Assembly: GCF_004348535.1 (NCBI RefSeq)
Contig: NZ_SMJX01000003.1
Span: 1-64,000 of the forward strand
DNA from: Actinomadura sp. KC216
GTDB taxonomy: Bacteria > Actinomycetota > Actinomycetes > Streptosporangiales > Streptosporangiaceae
Length of the DNA stretch: 64,000 bases
Direction of reading: 5' to 3'
The translations under genes and the position numbers were made by a program. Of this stretch, positions 1-8,444 are shown in pieces. Under the pieces are notes generated by a model, which saw only the letters and a program-made list of their open reading frames with translations, was not told where the DNA came from and ran no database searches. Positions within the stretch are counted from its first letter, which is position 1. Each line of letters opens with the position of its first letter.

Positions 1-59
1 GCCGCCACCACATTGAGCACCCCGCCGATCACCGGCGCCATCGCCACCACCGTCTGCAT
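1..59 (-). CDS. Partial N-terminus of a hydrophobic protein
   Basis: Only the first 19 codons lie inside the window. The ATG on the minus strand (57-59) opens a frame reading MQTVVAMAPVIGGVLNVVA, strongly hydrophobic, as in a first membrane helix or signal segment. A purine-rich stretch (gaggggt) precedes the ATG. The rest lies beyond the left edge, so the product cannot be named. It could also be an out-of-frame piece of another gene. Confidence 0.35.
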   Translation of the reverse strand, partial: MQTVVAMAPVIGGVLNVVA

Positions 60-220
60 GACCCCTCGTTCCCGTTCCGTACCGGACGAACGGGCTCATG
101 CTGACCCGGCTTCTTCGACCGTGGCCGTGCGCCGCTGTGACCTGTCGCGTGCGCTTCTTAGATCCCATCTCCGACCTGGACGTACGGCGGAGGAAAGCGC
201 ACGCGGGCGCATGCCGGGCG

Positions 221-811
221 TCACACGATGGCGTGGCCGTGGTCGGCAGCGAGCGACGTGAGATCCGGCTCCCCGTAGTGCTCGCGCATCGCCTGGAAAT
301 CCGCGATCTTCCGCTCACCGAACCGCCGCGCGCGGACGATGTAGGAGTCGGCGGTGACGAAGGTCGGCGGATCGGTCTTGCTGTGAAACCTGTCCGCGTA
401 CGCCACGAGCCGCTCCTCGGCGGACTCGGCGAGGTAGTCGCCGGCGGGTATCGGGAGCTGTTGCCGCTCGATGTCGTCCCGCGCCAGCCCGGTGTGGCGG
501 GAGCAGAACCGGCAGATCGGCTCGGGAAAGCCCTCGGCGTGCAGCAGCTCATGACCCAGCAGGCCGTGCTTGACGTAATTCTTGTGGTCGAGGGTTCCGG
601 CCGCGTCGTAGAGCCGGTAGACGCCGATGTCGTGCAGTAGGCACCCTGCCCGGACGAGGTCCTTGTCCACATCGAACCCGCCGCCGTCCATGACCTGTTC
701 GGCGATCTCGCAGACGATCGCGCAATGCGTCCAGACCAGCTCAAGGGCTTCCGCAGTCGGCGCATACCGCTCATGCAACGCCCGGATCTCGTCGTCCGTG
801 GGAATCCTCAT
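221..811 (-). CDS. HD-domain metal-dependent phosphohydrolase
   Basis: A 196-aa soluble protein with the HD superfamily metal-binding pattern: an upstream His (WTHCAIVC, about residue 28), the HD doublet in CLLHDIGVYR (about residue 60), and later His residues (HGLLGHELLH, CSRHTGLARD). HD proteins of this kind hydrolyse phosphate esters or nucleotides; the substrate here is unknown. The start lies 10 bp after the stop of the large Hsp90-like ATPase gene, so the two are very likely co-transcribed. That coupling suggests the HD enzyme is the effector or nucleotide-handling partner of the ATPase, although stand-alone HD hydrolases of this size are also common housekeeping proteins in actinomycetes. 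Confidence 0.85.
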   Translation of the reverse strand: MRIPTDDEIRALHERYAPTAEALELVWTHCAIVCEIAEQVMDGGGFDVDKDLVRAGCLLHDIGVYRLYDAAGTLDHKNYVKHGLLGHELLHAEGFPEPICRFCSRHTGLARDDIERQQLPIPAGDYLAESAEERLVAYADRFHSKTDPPTFVTADSYIVRARRFGERKIADFQAMREHYGEPDLTSLAADHGHAIV

Positions 812-821
812 TTGCGTGAGC

Positions 822-3800
822 CTACGCTCTAGGGAGCCTTTGCATGGCCCGCGCGACCATCTCGTCCAATGGCAAGCAATTCACACCTAGCCATCTCAAT
901 CGCTCCGCAACCTGCTCAACGCTCATGTCGGTTTCGCGCGCAATCAACATCAGGAGCTGCAACGACACCGGTTTCATCGTCTCAAGCCAGGAAGGCTCGC
1001 AATTACTCAGAAGGTCGAGATCGTTCGGCCCCACAGATTCCGGGAGGTCACTCGGGAGAGAGAACCGGCAGGCCGCGAGCCAGTCACCCGCCTCCCGCAA
1101 TCCAAATCCGCGTTCGGCCGCGCACATCGTCACATGCGCACGGGACAGCGGAACGCCGGGCGCCTGTTTTCGGATATCATTCCGCAATTGAAGGGAGAGA
1201 TCGGCAAGGCTGACACGTTCGGCGGAATCCAGCACCTCACAGGTCGGCACACCGAAGCCGTATTCTTCGAGTCGGGCGGCGATCGAACCTGGATCCTTAT
1301 CCATCTCGGCGCTGAGAATCATGAGCCAGTGCAGCGGGACCTCCTCCCCGGCGGACAATGACGGCGGCCAGCCATTCCCATCACGGCTGAGCAAGCGCAG
1401 GTCGCCGTCGTGGACCCGGTCCGGGACTCGCCCCGGTATCGGAACGCCATAGCCCGCCAGCCGCGCGGCCACCTCCGAAAGAGGAAGATCAAGCTCTAGA
1501 GCGGCGCGGACGAGATGAGCCGGCGGAAGCGGCGCGGTGGTATCGAAACGGCCGCGTTCCTCTCCCCCGAGCATCCAGTGGAACAGTTGCCGATCCTCTG
1601 CGGAAGGGTGCGCCGGCAACGCGAGAGGGTCGACGCGGAAGCCGTAATCGATCAGCCTTGCGCAGACATCCGGAACCGGCAGGTCCAGCTCTCGCGCGCA
1701 TTTGACCAAATGACTCGCCGGGATCGAAGAGCCATCGGCAATCGGATAACCCCGGCCGTCCCAGAACAGCAACTTCAGGTCGGCTGACCGCGGCGCGAGG
1801 TCCGGTGGAGCCTCCGTCGGCGCGGGAAAGCCATAGCGTTCAAGCCGCTGCCGCAATTCTGGAACACCGACGCCGTGTTCCAGCGCGATGGCGACGAGGT
1901 GGCCGAGGGGAACGATCTCATTTCGCCTCCACCACGGCGGACTGCCGTCGCCTTCGACACTGAGCAGTGCAAGGTCCAGGCCGGATGCATGGCCATCGTC
2001 GGGAAAACGATCCGGGTCGATTTCATGGACACCCAGGTCTACCGCACGGCGTGCGACGTCCCGTGGCCGGGCGCCGGTCAGGAGGGCCATCGAGACCACA
2101 TGCCCCGGGCAGCACCGCACGTCTTCAAAGCCCCAGGTGATTTCTCCAAGAAACTCCGGAACGTATCCATAGGGAATGGTCCCGAACAGCAGGGTGTCGG
2201 AGGGCCGCGCGCGGCGAACCGGTCCGGGGTCACCGATGCCGAGTTCGGCCAGTCGCGGGCGCAGTCGATGAGAGGCCATGCGCCAGAGCAGCACATGATC
2301 CGGAACGTCACCGTCGAAACTCTGCCGCCAGAACCTTCCCCCATCGGACTCGATACGAGTACGTGCTCGCGTGGCGCTGTGGTCAGCGTTCATGACCAGC
2401 GTGGAGTCCTGGAGGAAGCAGCCGACATCCGCGACGTCCAACGCGTCCTCGCCCATCGCGATGGACGCACCGGACTCGGCGGCCGCCTCACTGATGAGGT
2501 CCCCGAGTCTCGGGTTCGTCGCCGTGACGTCGCTGAGCCAGCGCACATCCAGCAGGTGGTTCCCTGCCGAGATCAGTTCGCCGACCGCCGACGAGAGCAG
2601 TTCCTCCGTCATGCTGGAAACGTCGGAAAGAACTCGCCTGCGGTCCACAGAAAGCCGTTCGGGCGCATGGCTGCCGACGAGATTGACGACCACGCCGCGC
2701 AGCGTCCCGTCTTCCGGTCCGGCGAATACTCCACGGTGGACGGCGGGCTGAACGTGGATACCGTCGACCAGGAGGCCCCCACCCTTCTCGCACCACACGA
2801 CCTGGCCCGCCACGTCGCCCTTCCCCGCCACGAGCTTGCCGTGCGCGTCGAGGCCGCCGCCCTCCTCCCAGCCCGGGCGCGCACGGCGCTGCAGTTCGCC
2901 CGGCCTCCAGATTTCGTCCTGCGAGTCATGCTCGGCCACCGTGCGGAATTCGGCGATGCCCAGGACGCGGCGCAATTCATCGACGCAGGACGGAGCTTCC
3001 TCGTTCTCGCGGAGATAGAGCTTCACCGAGGTCCCCGGGGAACGGTCGGCGGCGAGGTGTTCGATGCGGAACAGGTGGCCCGGGCCGAAGATCGAGACCT
3101 TCAGGGTGGGGTGTGGGCGGTGGCCGCGGTCCAGCGGCCGGGTCACGACCTCGATCTCGTCGGCGATCATGAAGTAGCTGAGGACGCCGATGCCGAAGCG
3201 GCTGTTCGCGTGGAACGGTATGGGCGGGTCGGCGTTCTTCCAGTCGGCCGACTCGACCAGGAATTCCGTGGTGTCGGTGAAGCGGGTGCCCGCCTGGGCG
3301 AAGACGTCGGTGAGGACGGACTCCGTCATGCCGATGCCGTTGTCGCGGCATTCGAGGTAGGCGCGGCCGTTCTCGTCCACCCCTTGGGTGAAGTGGATGC
3401 GGCCTTCCCAGTCGTCCAGCCAGTCGGCCCGGCTGCGGTAGGCGTGACGGGCGCGGCGGTATCGGCAGGCGTCGAGGGCGTTCTGGTACAGCTCGCGAAT
3501 GGCCAGCCCGCGATCCTGGTAGAGCTGCTCTCCCATCAGCAGGTCTTGGACGCGGCGTTCGTCCAGCCGGAATCGGCTGACGCGCTGGAAGAGCAGGCGT
3601 CCGTCATCGTCGGTACCCGGCCTGACATCGTCGGCGGACGCGCGGGCGGGCAACCGCGTGAGCACCTGCATCGTGGCATGGTCCCCGCAGCCCTGCCTGA
3701 TCGTGTGCAGAAGGGCGTCCACCTGGCTCGCGTATTGGCGCAGACCTTCGAGTTCCGCGGGGTGATGACAGTCCGCGCGCAGCACCAGGCAGTCCGACTG

Positions 3801-4976
3801 GAGCACCCATCTCGCTCCGCCCATCACCGTTTCCCGCAGCCCGGCGAGATCGACCGGATCAGGAATTCCCAGGTGGCGGACCACGATGTCCGGCAGCCGG
3901 GCCAGGTCGAGCGTGAGGGCGTAGGCGACCGTGAGGATCTGACCGATCAGCAGTTCCCGGACGTGCTGCTCATGCGGTTCGCCAACGAAGAGGATCGTCT
4001 CGAACTGCGGCGCGTTCTTCCGGTCCGTGTCGCCGAGTTCGGAGAGGTCGCGGTGCAGCGCGGCGAGGAACCGCTGGACGGCCTTGGCGTCCAGCACCTC
4101 GTCCCGCACGCGATCGTCCGCGATCTCCGCCTCGTTCAGCAGTTCGCGCACGGCCCCCAGCGCGTAGGCCTGCGGGAATCGGGCCGCCCAGCGGTGGAAC
4201 AGCCACCAGCCGATCTCTTCGGCCGCCGAGTCGCGATCCGGGAGGCTCCGGGCCTGTGCGCGGTCCACCAGCTCCCGTTGGCCGCCGAGGAATGCCTCGA
4301 ACTCGCGACGGCGTGGGCCGTCGCCCACCTCAGTGCTGAGGTGGAGCGGGTCGATCTCGCAGAATGCGGCAAGCGTCCTGGCCATGTGCGTGTGGTGCAC
4401 CAGCGGTACCAGGACCAGCAACGCAGCCTCGGCCGGGGACAGATCGCACAGCGACTCCGCGAACCGGGTGCGCAGAAGCCAATCCGTCCTCTTGCCGAAC
4501 CGGGTGGCGAGTTCCGCGTCGAACCAAGGGTCCTCCGCCAGGGCCGCCTCGGCCCCCTCGCTCAGGACGCCCAGCCGCCCGGCGATGCCGGTCGCCGCGT
4601 CCTTGAAGGCGGAGGCGTCGCGTTGCGGGTCGACCAGCGTCCACGCGAAGTGTCCTGTGACGTGGGCTGCCCAGGGATGCGGCTCCGGCTTGGCGGGCGG
4701 GGCCAGCGCGTACAGGCGGACGGCGGCGCGGGCGTCGTCCTCTCCCCCGCCGAGAGCCCGGACCAGGTCCCGGAGCTGCCGTTCGTCGGTGGGACGGCCC
4801 AATCCTCGAAGGAGGTCGTTGACGCGCGTGCGCGACTTCAAATGCATCTTGTCCGCGATGGCCTGGAGGCTCTTCCGGCCGTTGTCGAGGTAGACCGTTT
4901 CGAGGAGTTCGAGCAGTTGCCGGTAAGGCCCGTTCTCAGGCCACGCCTTCCGGTCGATGCGATGCCCACCCGCCAC
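822..4976 (-). CDS. Giant Hsp90/GHKL ATPase with C-terminal winged-helix-like repeats
   Basis: 1384 aa, GTG start with GGGAGG 7 nt upstream. The N-terminal ~70 residues contain an HTH-like segment (LQAIADKMHLKSRTRVNDLLRGL). The middle holds an Hsp90-type ATP site: N-box ELYQNALDACRYRRAR (about 494), G1 box DNGIGMTE (about 543), then AQAGTRF and FGIGVLSYFMIADEIEVVTR (about 590-610). The C-terminal ~450 residues are about seven diverged repeats of 55-65 aa with pattern DLxLLS...VPLxHLVxxAxE...V...RLxxYGFxxP. From memory, Hsp90-like ATPases with winged-helix repeats occur in actinobacterial conflict systems together with proteases or HD enzymes. Here the partner is the HD protein directly downstream. 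No protease, nuclease or TM segment is visible in the chain. Confidence 0.85.
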   Translation of the reverse strand: MAGGHRIDRKAWPENGPYRQLLELLETVYLDNGRKSLQAIADKMHLKSRTRVNDLLRGLGRPTDERQLRDLVRALGGGEDDARAAVRLYALAPPAKPEPHPWAAHVTGHFAWTLVDPQRDASAFKDAATGIAGRLGVLSEGAEAALAEDPWFDAELATRFGKRTDWLLRTRFAESLCDLSPAEAALLVLVPLVHHTHMARTLAAFCEIDPLHLSTEVGDGPRRREFEAFLGGQRELVDRAQARSLPDRDSAAEEIGWWLFHRWAARFPQAYALGAVRELLNEAEIADDRVRDEVLDAKAVQRFLAALHRDLSELGDTDRKNAPQFETILFVGEPHEQHVRELLIGQILTVAYALTLDLARLPDIVVRHLGIPDPVDLAGLRETVMGGARWVLQSDCLVLRADCHHPAELEGLRQYASQVDALLHTIRQGCGDHATMQVLTRLPARASADDVRPGTDDDGRLLFQRVSRFRLDERRVQDLLMGEQLYQDRGLAIRELYQNALDACRYRRARHAYRSRADWLDDWEGRIHFTQGVDENGRAYLECRDNGIGMTESVLTDVFAQAGTRFTDTTEFLVESADWKNADPPIPFHANSRFGIGVLSYFMIADEIEVVTRPLDRGHRPHPTLKVSIFGPGHLFRIEHLAADRSPGTSVKLYLRENEEAPSCVDELRRVLGIAEFRTVAEHDSQDEIWRPGELQRRARPGWEEGGGLDAHGKLVAGKGDVAGQVVWCEKGGGLLVDGIHVQPAVHRGVFAGPEDGTLRGVVVNLVGSHAPERLSVDRRRVLSDVSSMTEELLSSAVGELISAGNHLLDVRWLSDVTATNPRLGDLISEAAAESGASIAMGEDALDVADVGCFLQDSTLVMNADHSATRARTRIESDGGRFWRQSFDGDVPDHVLLWRMASHRLRPRLAELGIGDPGPVRRARPSDTLLFGTIPYGYVPEFLGEITWGFEDVRCCPGHVVSMALLTGARPRDVARRAVDLGVHEIDPDRFPDDGHASGLDLALLSVEGDGSPPWWRRNEIVPLGHLVAIALEHGVGVPELRQRLERYGFPAPTEAPPDLAPRSADLKLLFWDGRGYPIADGSSIPASHLVKCARELDLPVPDVCARLIDYGFRVDPLALPAHPSAEDRQLFHWMLGGEERGRFDTTAPLPPAHLVRAALELDLPLSEVAARLAGYGVPIPGRVPDRVHDGDLRLLSRDGNGWPPSLSAGEEVPLHWLMILSAEMDKDPGSIAARLEEYGFGVPTCEVLDSAERVSLADLSLQLRNDIRKQAPGVPLSRAHVTMCAAERGFGLREAGDWLAACRFSLPSDLPESVGPNDLDLLSNCEPSWLETMKPVSLQLLMLIARETDMSVEQVAERLRWLGVNCLPLDEMVARAMQRLPRA
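825..2201 (-). repeat. Array of about seven 55-65-aa winged-helix-like repeats within the Hsp90-like gene
   Basis: Read on the minus strand, the 3' third encodes successive units, for example LDLALLSVEGDGSPPWW..VPLGHLV..RLERYGF, ADLKLLFWDGRGYPI..IPASHLV..RLIDYGF, GDLRLLSRDGNGWPP..VPLHWLM..RLEEYGF and NDLDLLSNCEPSW..VSLQLLM..RLRWLGV. The units are well diverged in DNA and protein sequence, so they are old, functional repeats, not a recent tandem expansion. They look like protein-interaction or sensing modules. Confidence 0.7.
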
Positions 4977-5200
4977 GTCCGCCTCCCGTCGCCCTTAAAA
5001 CGTATCTACACGGCCCTTGCGCATGTCGGTCATTTGTCGAGCTTGAGGCCGGGAAGCGCGACCCGTATCGCGGTCTCGGCCGCATCCTTCCCCTCGTTGG
5101 GCGCAAGCCGGGGGTTTAGGGCGGGCTGTCCGGCAAGGAACGTCCGGGATGGGACGGGCCTCACGGGAAGCGGGGCCACCCGAGGGAAGGGGGCAGGGTC

Positions 5201-5386
5201 ATGGGGAAGAAGGGCGAGCCCGCGGAGCACGAGCCGGGCGCGAGTTCGGGGCTTGAGGACCGGCCGCACGAGCGGGTCGTCCCGGGGACGGACAGCGCCG
5301 CCGAAGGCTACGAGTCGGACGCCGAGAGCGGCACCCGGGAAGGCGATCCGATCGCCGGGGTCGAGCGGGACGCGGACGAGTCGTGA
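5201..5386 (+). CDS. Small acidic hydrophilic protein
   Basis: 61 aa, rich in Glu, Asp, Gly and Ser (MGKKGEPAEHEPGASS...GVERDADES), with no hydrophobic segment, so probably intrinsically disordered. A purine-rich RBS (gaagggggcagg) lies just upstream. Its stop overlaps the GTG start of the following SDR (GTGA), which indicates translational coupling. No family recognised. The 224 bp before it (from the Hsp90-like gene start) show no gene and presumably hold divergent promoters. Confidence 0.55.
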   Translation: MGKKGEPAEHEPGASSGLEDRPHERVVPGTDSAAEGYESDAESGTREGDPIAGVERDADES

Positions 5387-6106
5387 CCTACGACCGGGTC
5401 GCGGTGATCACGGGCGCCGACTCGGGGATCGGGAAGGCGACGGCGGTGGCGCTGGCCGGGAAGGGGTTCGATGTCGGGATCACCTACCGGACCGACCGCG
5501 AGGGGGCCGAGGGGACGGCGGCGGAGGTCGCGGAGGCGGGACGGCGGGCGGCCGTCCGGCGGGGTGCTGGTCAACAACGCCGGGACGGGGAGCATGCGGT
5601 CCCTCCTCGACATGGAGTTCGGGGAATGGCGCGAGGTCCTCTCGGTCGACCTGGACGGCGCGTTCCTGTGCGCCCAGCGGGCCGCCCGCCGGATGATCCG
5701 CAGGGGCGAGGGCGGACGCATCGTCAACGTGACGAGCGTGCACGAGGAGTACCCGCGGGTCGGGGCCGGGCCGTACTGCGCCGCGAAGGGCGGCCTGAAG
5801 ATGCTGGCCCGGACGCTGGCCCTGGAGCTGTCCGAGCACGGGATCACGGTGAACACGGTGGCGCCCGGGGAGATCGCGACGCCGATGACAGGGCAGCACG
5901 ACCAGCCGCCAGAGCCGGACAGCCGGGCCGGGTATCCGCTGGCCCGTCCCGGCCACGCCCGGGAGGTCGCCGAGGCGATCGCGTTCCTCGCCGGGCCGGA
6001 GGCGTCCTACGTCACCGGGGCCTCCCTGTTCGTCGACGGCGGGCTCGGCCTCATGGGCCCGCAGGCCGCCGGAGCCCTGGAGTCGTCCGGCTGGCGGGAG
6101 GGCTGA
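5383..6106 (+). pseudogene. SDR-family oxidoreductase broken by an internal frameshifting deletion
   Basis: The first part reads MTYDRVAVITGADSGIGKAT..., the Rossmann cofactor motif TGxxxGIG of short-chain dehydrogenases. Near 5555 the family homology jumps to another reading frame, which carries GGVLVNNAGTG, the catalytic YCAAK motif (GPYCAAKGGLK), TVAPGEIATP and a normal C-terminus ending at 6106. About 20-25 residues expected between the beta-4 region and NNAG are missing at the junction. The simplest reading is a deletion not divisible by three, giving a non-functional gene; a sequencing or assembly collapse in this G/C-rich stretch would look the same. The original frame continues as nonsense to 6168, overlapping the end of gnd. 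Confidence 0.75.
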
Positions 6107-6119
6107 GGCGCCCTCCGGC

Positions 6120-7538
6120 TCAGGAGGGGACTTCGGTGCGGTCGGGGGTGGACCAGAGGGTGTGGTAGGTGCCTTCCCGATCTGTGCGGCGGTAGGTGTG
6201 GGCGCCGAAATAGTCGCGCTGGCCCTGGGTCAGGGCTGCCGGGAGGCGCGGGGCGCGGAGCGAGTCGTAGTAGGCGAGGGCGGTGGAGAAGCCGGGGACC
6301 GGGATGCCGAGCTTGGCGGCGATGGCGACGACCTCGCGCCAGGCGTCCTGGGCGTCGCCCACCGCCTCGGTGAAGTGGGGGTCGGTCAGGAGGGTCGGGG
6401 TCTCCGGGTCGGCCTCGTAGGCGGCGCGGATGCGGTCGAGGAAGCGGGCGCGGATGATGCAGCCGCCGCGCCAGATGGTGGCCATGGCGCCGAGGTCGAT
6501 GTTCCAGCCGTATTCGGTGCTACCCGCCTGGATCTGGTGGAAGCCCTGGGCATAGGCGACGATCTTGGACGCGTACAGGGCCTTCTCCACGGCGTCGGGG
6601 AGGCCGACCGAGGCGAAGGCGTCGTTGCGGGACGGGCCCGGGAGGTTCTGGGCGGCTTCGCGTAGGGGGGCGTGGCCGGAGACGGAGCGGGCGAAGACCG
6701 CTTCGGCTATGCCGCCTACCGGGACGCCCAGGTCGAGGGCCGTCTGGACGGTCCAGCGGCCGGTGCCCTTCTGGTCGGCCTGGTCGAGGACGACGTCCAC
6801 GAACGGGCGCCCGGTGGCGGCGTCGGTGTGCGCGAGGACCTCGGCGGTGATCTCGATGAGGTAGGACTCCAGGCGGCCGGTGTTCCAGGTGCGGAAGACC
6901 TCGGCGATCTCCGCGGGGGCGAGGCCGGCGGCGCGGCGGAGGAGGTCGTAGGACTCGGCGATCAGCTGCATGTCGGCGTACTCGATGCCGTTGTGCACCA
7001 TTTTCACGAAGTGCCCGGCGCCGTCGGGGCCGACATGGGTGCAGCACGGCGTGCCGTCCACCTCGGCGGATATGTCCTCCAGGAGGGGGCCGAGGGCCTC
7101 GTAGGACTCGGCGGAGCCGCCGGGCATGATGCTCGGGCCGTGCAGGGCGCCCTCCTCGCCGCCGGAGATGCCGGTGCCGACGAAGTGGACGCCGCGTTCG
7201 CGGAGGGCCGACTCGCGGCGGCGGGTGTCGGCGAAGTTGGCGTTGCCGCCGTCGACGATCATGTCGCCAGGGTCGAGGAGCGGCGCGAACTCGCCGATGA
7301 CGGCGTCGGTCGGGGCGCCGGCCTTCACCATGATCACCAGGCGGCGCGGGCGTTCGAGGGACGCGACGAACTGCTCCGGCGTGTCGGCCGGGAGGAAGGC
7401 GCCCTCGTGGCCGAACTCGTCCACCAGAGCCTTCGTCCGTGCGGAAGTGCGGTTGTGGACGGCGACGCGATGTCCGTGTCGGGCCAGGTTGCGGCCCATC
7501 ACCGCGAGCCCCGTGACTCCGATACGCGCCGTTTCCAT
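6120..7538 (-). CDS. gnd: 6-phosphogluconate dehydrogenase, decarboxylating
   Basis: 472 aa, ATG preceded by GGAGGAG. Oxidises and decarboxylates 6-phosphogluconate to ribulose-5-phosphate with NADP in the oxidative pentose phosphate pathway. Motifs: N-terminal GVTGLAVMGRNLA, VDGGNANFADT, the substrate loop GISGGEEGALHGPSIMPGG, catalytic Lys/His region GAGHFVKMVHNGIEYADMQ, and C-terminal YYDSLRA...QGQRDYFGAHTYRR. Oddity: compared with the family pattern GRNLAxNxxxRGY, this protein reads GRNLARHGH, so four residues are missing from the first Rossmann helix. Divergent from the beta-phosphoglucomutase/GH65 pair, whose G6P product can feed the same pathway. Confidence 0.95.
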   Translation of the reverse strand: METARIGVTGLAVMGRNLARHGHRVAVHNRTSARTKALVDEFGHEGAFLPADTPEQFVASLERPRRLVIMVKAGAPTDAVIGEFAPLLDPGDMIVDGGNANFADTRRRESALRERGVHFVGTGISGGEEGALHGPSIMPGGSAESYEALGPLLEDISAEVDGTPCCTHVGPDGAGHFVKMVHNGIEYADMQLIAESYDLLRRAAGLAPAEIAEVFRTWNTGRLESYLIEITAEVLAHTDAATGRPFVDVVLDQADQKGTGRWTVQTALDLGVPVGGIAEAVFARSVSGHAPLREAAQNLPGPSRNDAFASVGLPDAVEKALYASKIVAYAQGFHQIQAGSTEYGWNIDLGAMATIWRGGCIIRARFLDRIRAAYEADPETPTLLTDPHFTEAVGDAQDAWREVVAIAAKLGIPVPGFSTALAYYDSLRAPRLPAALTQGQRDYFGAHTYRRTDREGTYHTLWSTPDRTEVPS

Positions 7539-7599
7539 TGGATCGCTCCTCCTCGTGTGCCACCCTGATCAAGGGGTTGTACGCGGGTCCTTGGTCCCC

Positions 7600-7619
7600 C
7601 GTTCGAGCGCCGGCGAACG
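7600..7619. promoter_or_regulatory. Inverted repeat in the gnd/pgmB divergent promoter region
   Basis: CGTTCG-N8-CGAACG is a perfect 6-bp inverted repeat in the 156-bp gap between gnd and the divergent beta-phosphoglucomutase gene. Position and symmetry suit a regulator site, but no cognate regulator is adjacent. Confidence 0.3.
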
Positions 7620-7694
7620 CATGCCCGCGCAGGCTGCGGGAACGGGACGCGCGGTGCCGATCTCTTCGATGGTGACATTCTCCAGGGGGTGCGA

Positions 7695-8444
7695 ATGCTG
7701 GGACTGCCGGACGATGCGGCGGCGTGTCTCTTCGATCTCGACGGGGTGCTGACCAGGACGGCGGCCGTGCACGCCGCCGCCTGGAAGGAGATGTTCGACG
7801 GCTACCTGCGCGAGCGGGCACGGCGCGACGGCGGGCCCTTCACCGAGTTCGACCCGGTCAAGGACTACGGCCGGTACGTCGACGGCAAGAAGCGCGAGGA
7901 CGGGACGCGCTCGTTCCTGCGGTCGCGCGGCATCGAGCTGCCGGAGGGCGACCCCGACGATCCGCCCGAGAACGAGACGGTCCGGGGGCTCGGCAACCGC
8001 AAGAACGCGCTCGTCCTGAAGCTGATCGAGGAGAAGGGCGTCGAGACGTTCGACGGGTCGATCGACTACGTGCGGGCGGCGCGCGCGGCGGGGCTGAAGA
8101 CGGCGGTGGTGTCGTCCAGCGCCAACACCGTGCAGGTGCTGCGGACGGTCGGCATCACCGACCTGTTCGACGCGCGGGTGGACGGTGTGATCGCCGCGGA
8201 GCGGAACCTGCCGGGCAAGCCCGCGCCCGACATGTTCCTCGCGGGGGCCGAGGAGGTGGGCGTCCCGGCCAAGCGGGCGGTGGTGTTCGAGGACGCGCTC
8301 GCGGGCGTCGAGGCGGGACGGGCCGGCGGGTTCGCCTACGTTGTGGGTGTGAACCGGGTGGACGGCGCGCACGCCCAGGCCCTCGCCGAGCACGGCGCCG
8401 ACATCGTGGTGTCCGACCTGTCCGAATTGATGGAGGGCAAGTGA
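7695..8444 (+). CDS. pgmB: Beta-phosphoglucomutase family HAD hydrolase
   Basis: About 250 aa HAD-superfamily enzyme. Motif [12 protein letters not shown] (Asp nucleophile and general acid), motif [10 protein letters not shown], motif III Lys in [10 protein letters not shown], motif [15 protein letters not shown]. It converts beta-glucose-1-phosphate to glucose-6-phosphate. The ATG at 7695 has AGGGGG six nt upstream and is preferred over the GTG at 7689, which would sit on the RBS. Its stop overlaps the GTG of the GH65 phosphorylase, the classic partner producing beta-glucose-1-phosphate from a disaccharide. Confidence 0.9.
   Translation: MLGLPDDAAACLFDLDGVLTRTAAVHAAAWKEMFDGYLRERARRDGGPFTEFDPVKDYGRYVDGKKREDGTRSFLRSRGIELPEGDPDDPPENETVRGLGNRKNALVLKLIEEKGVETFDGSIDYVRAARAAGLKTAVVSSSANTVQVLRTVGITDLFDARVDGVIAAERNLPGKPAPDMFLAGAEEVGVPAKRAVVFEDALAGVEAGRAGGFAYVVGVNRVDGAHAQALAEHGADIVVSDLSELMEGK

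Noticed and set aside
5030-5269. 79-codon minus-strand frame upstream of the small acidic protein
   Set aside because: Overlaps the better supported small gene, has no good RBS and no recognisable features.
1875-5696. Very long plus-strand open frame of 1273 codons
   Set aside because: It is antisense to the Hsp90-like gene and has Arg/Ala/Val-rich shadow composition with no domain; typical of high-GC DNA.
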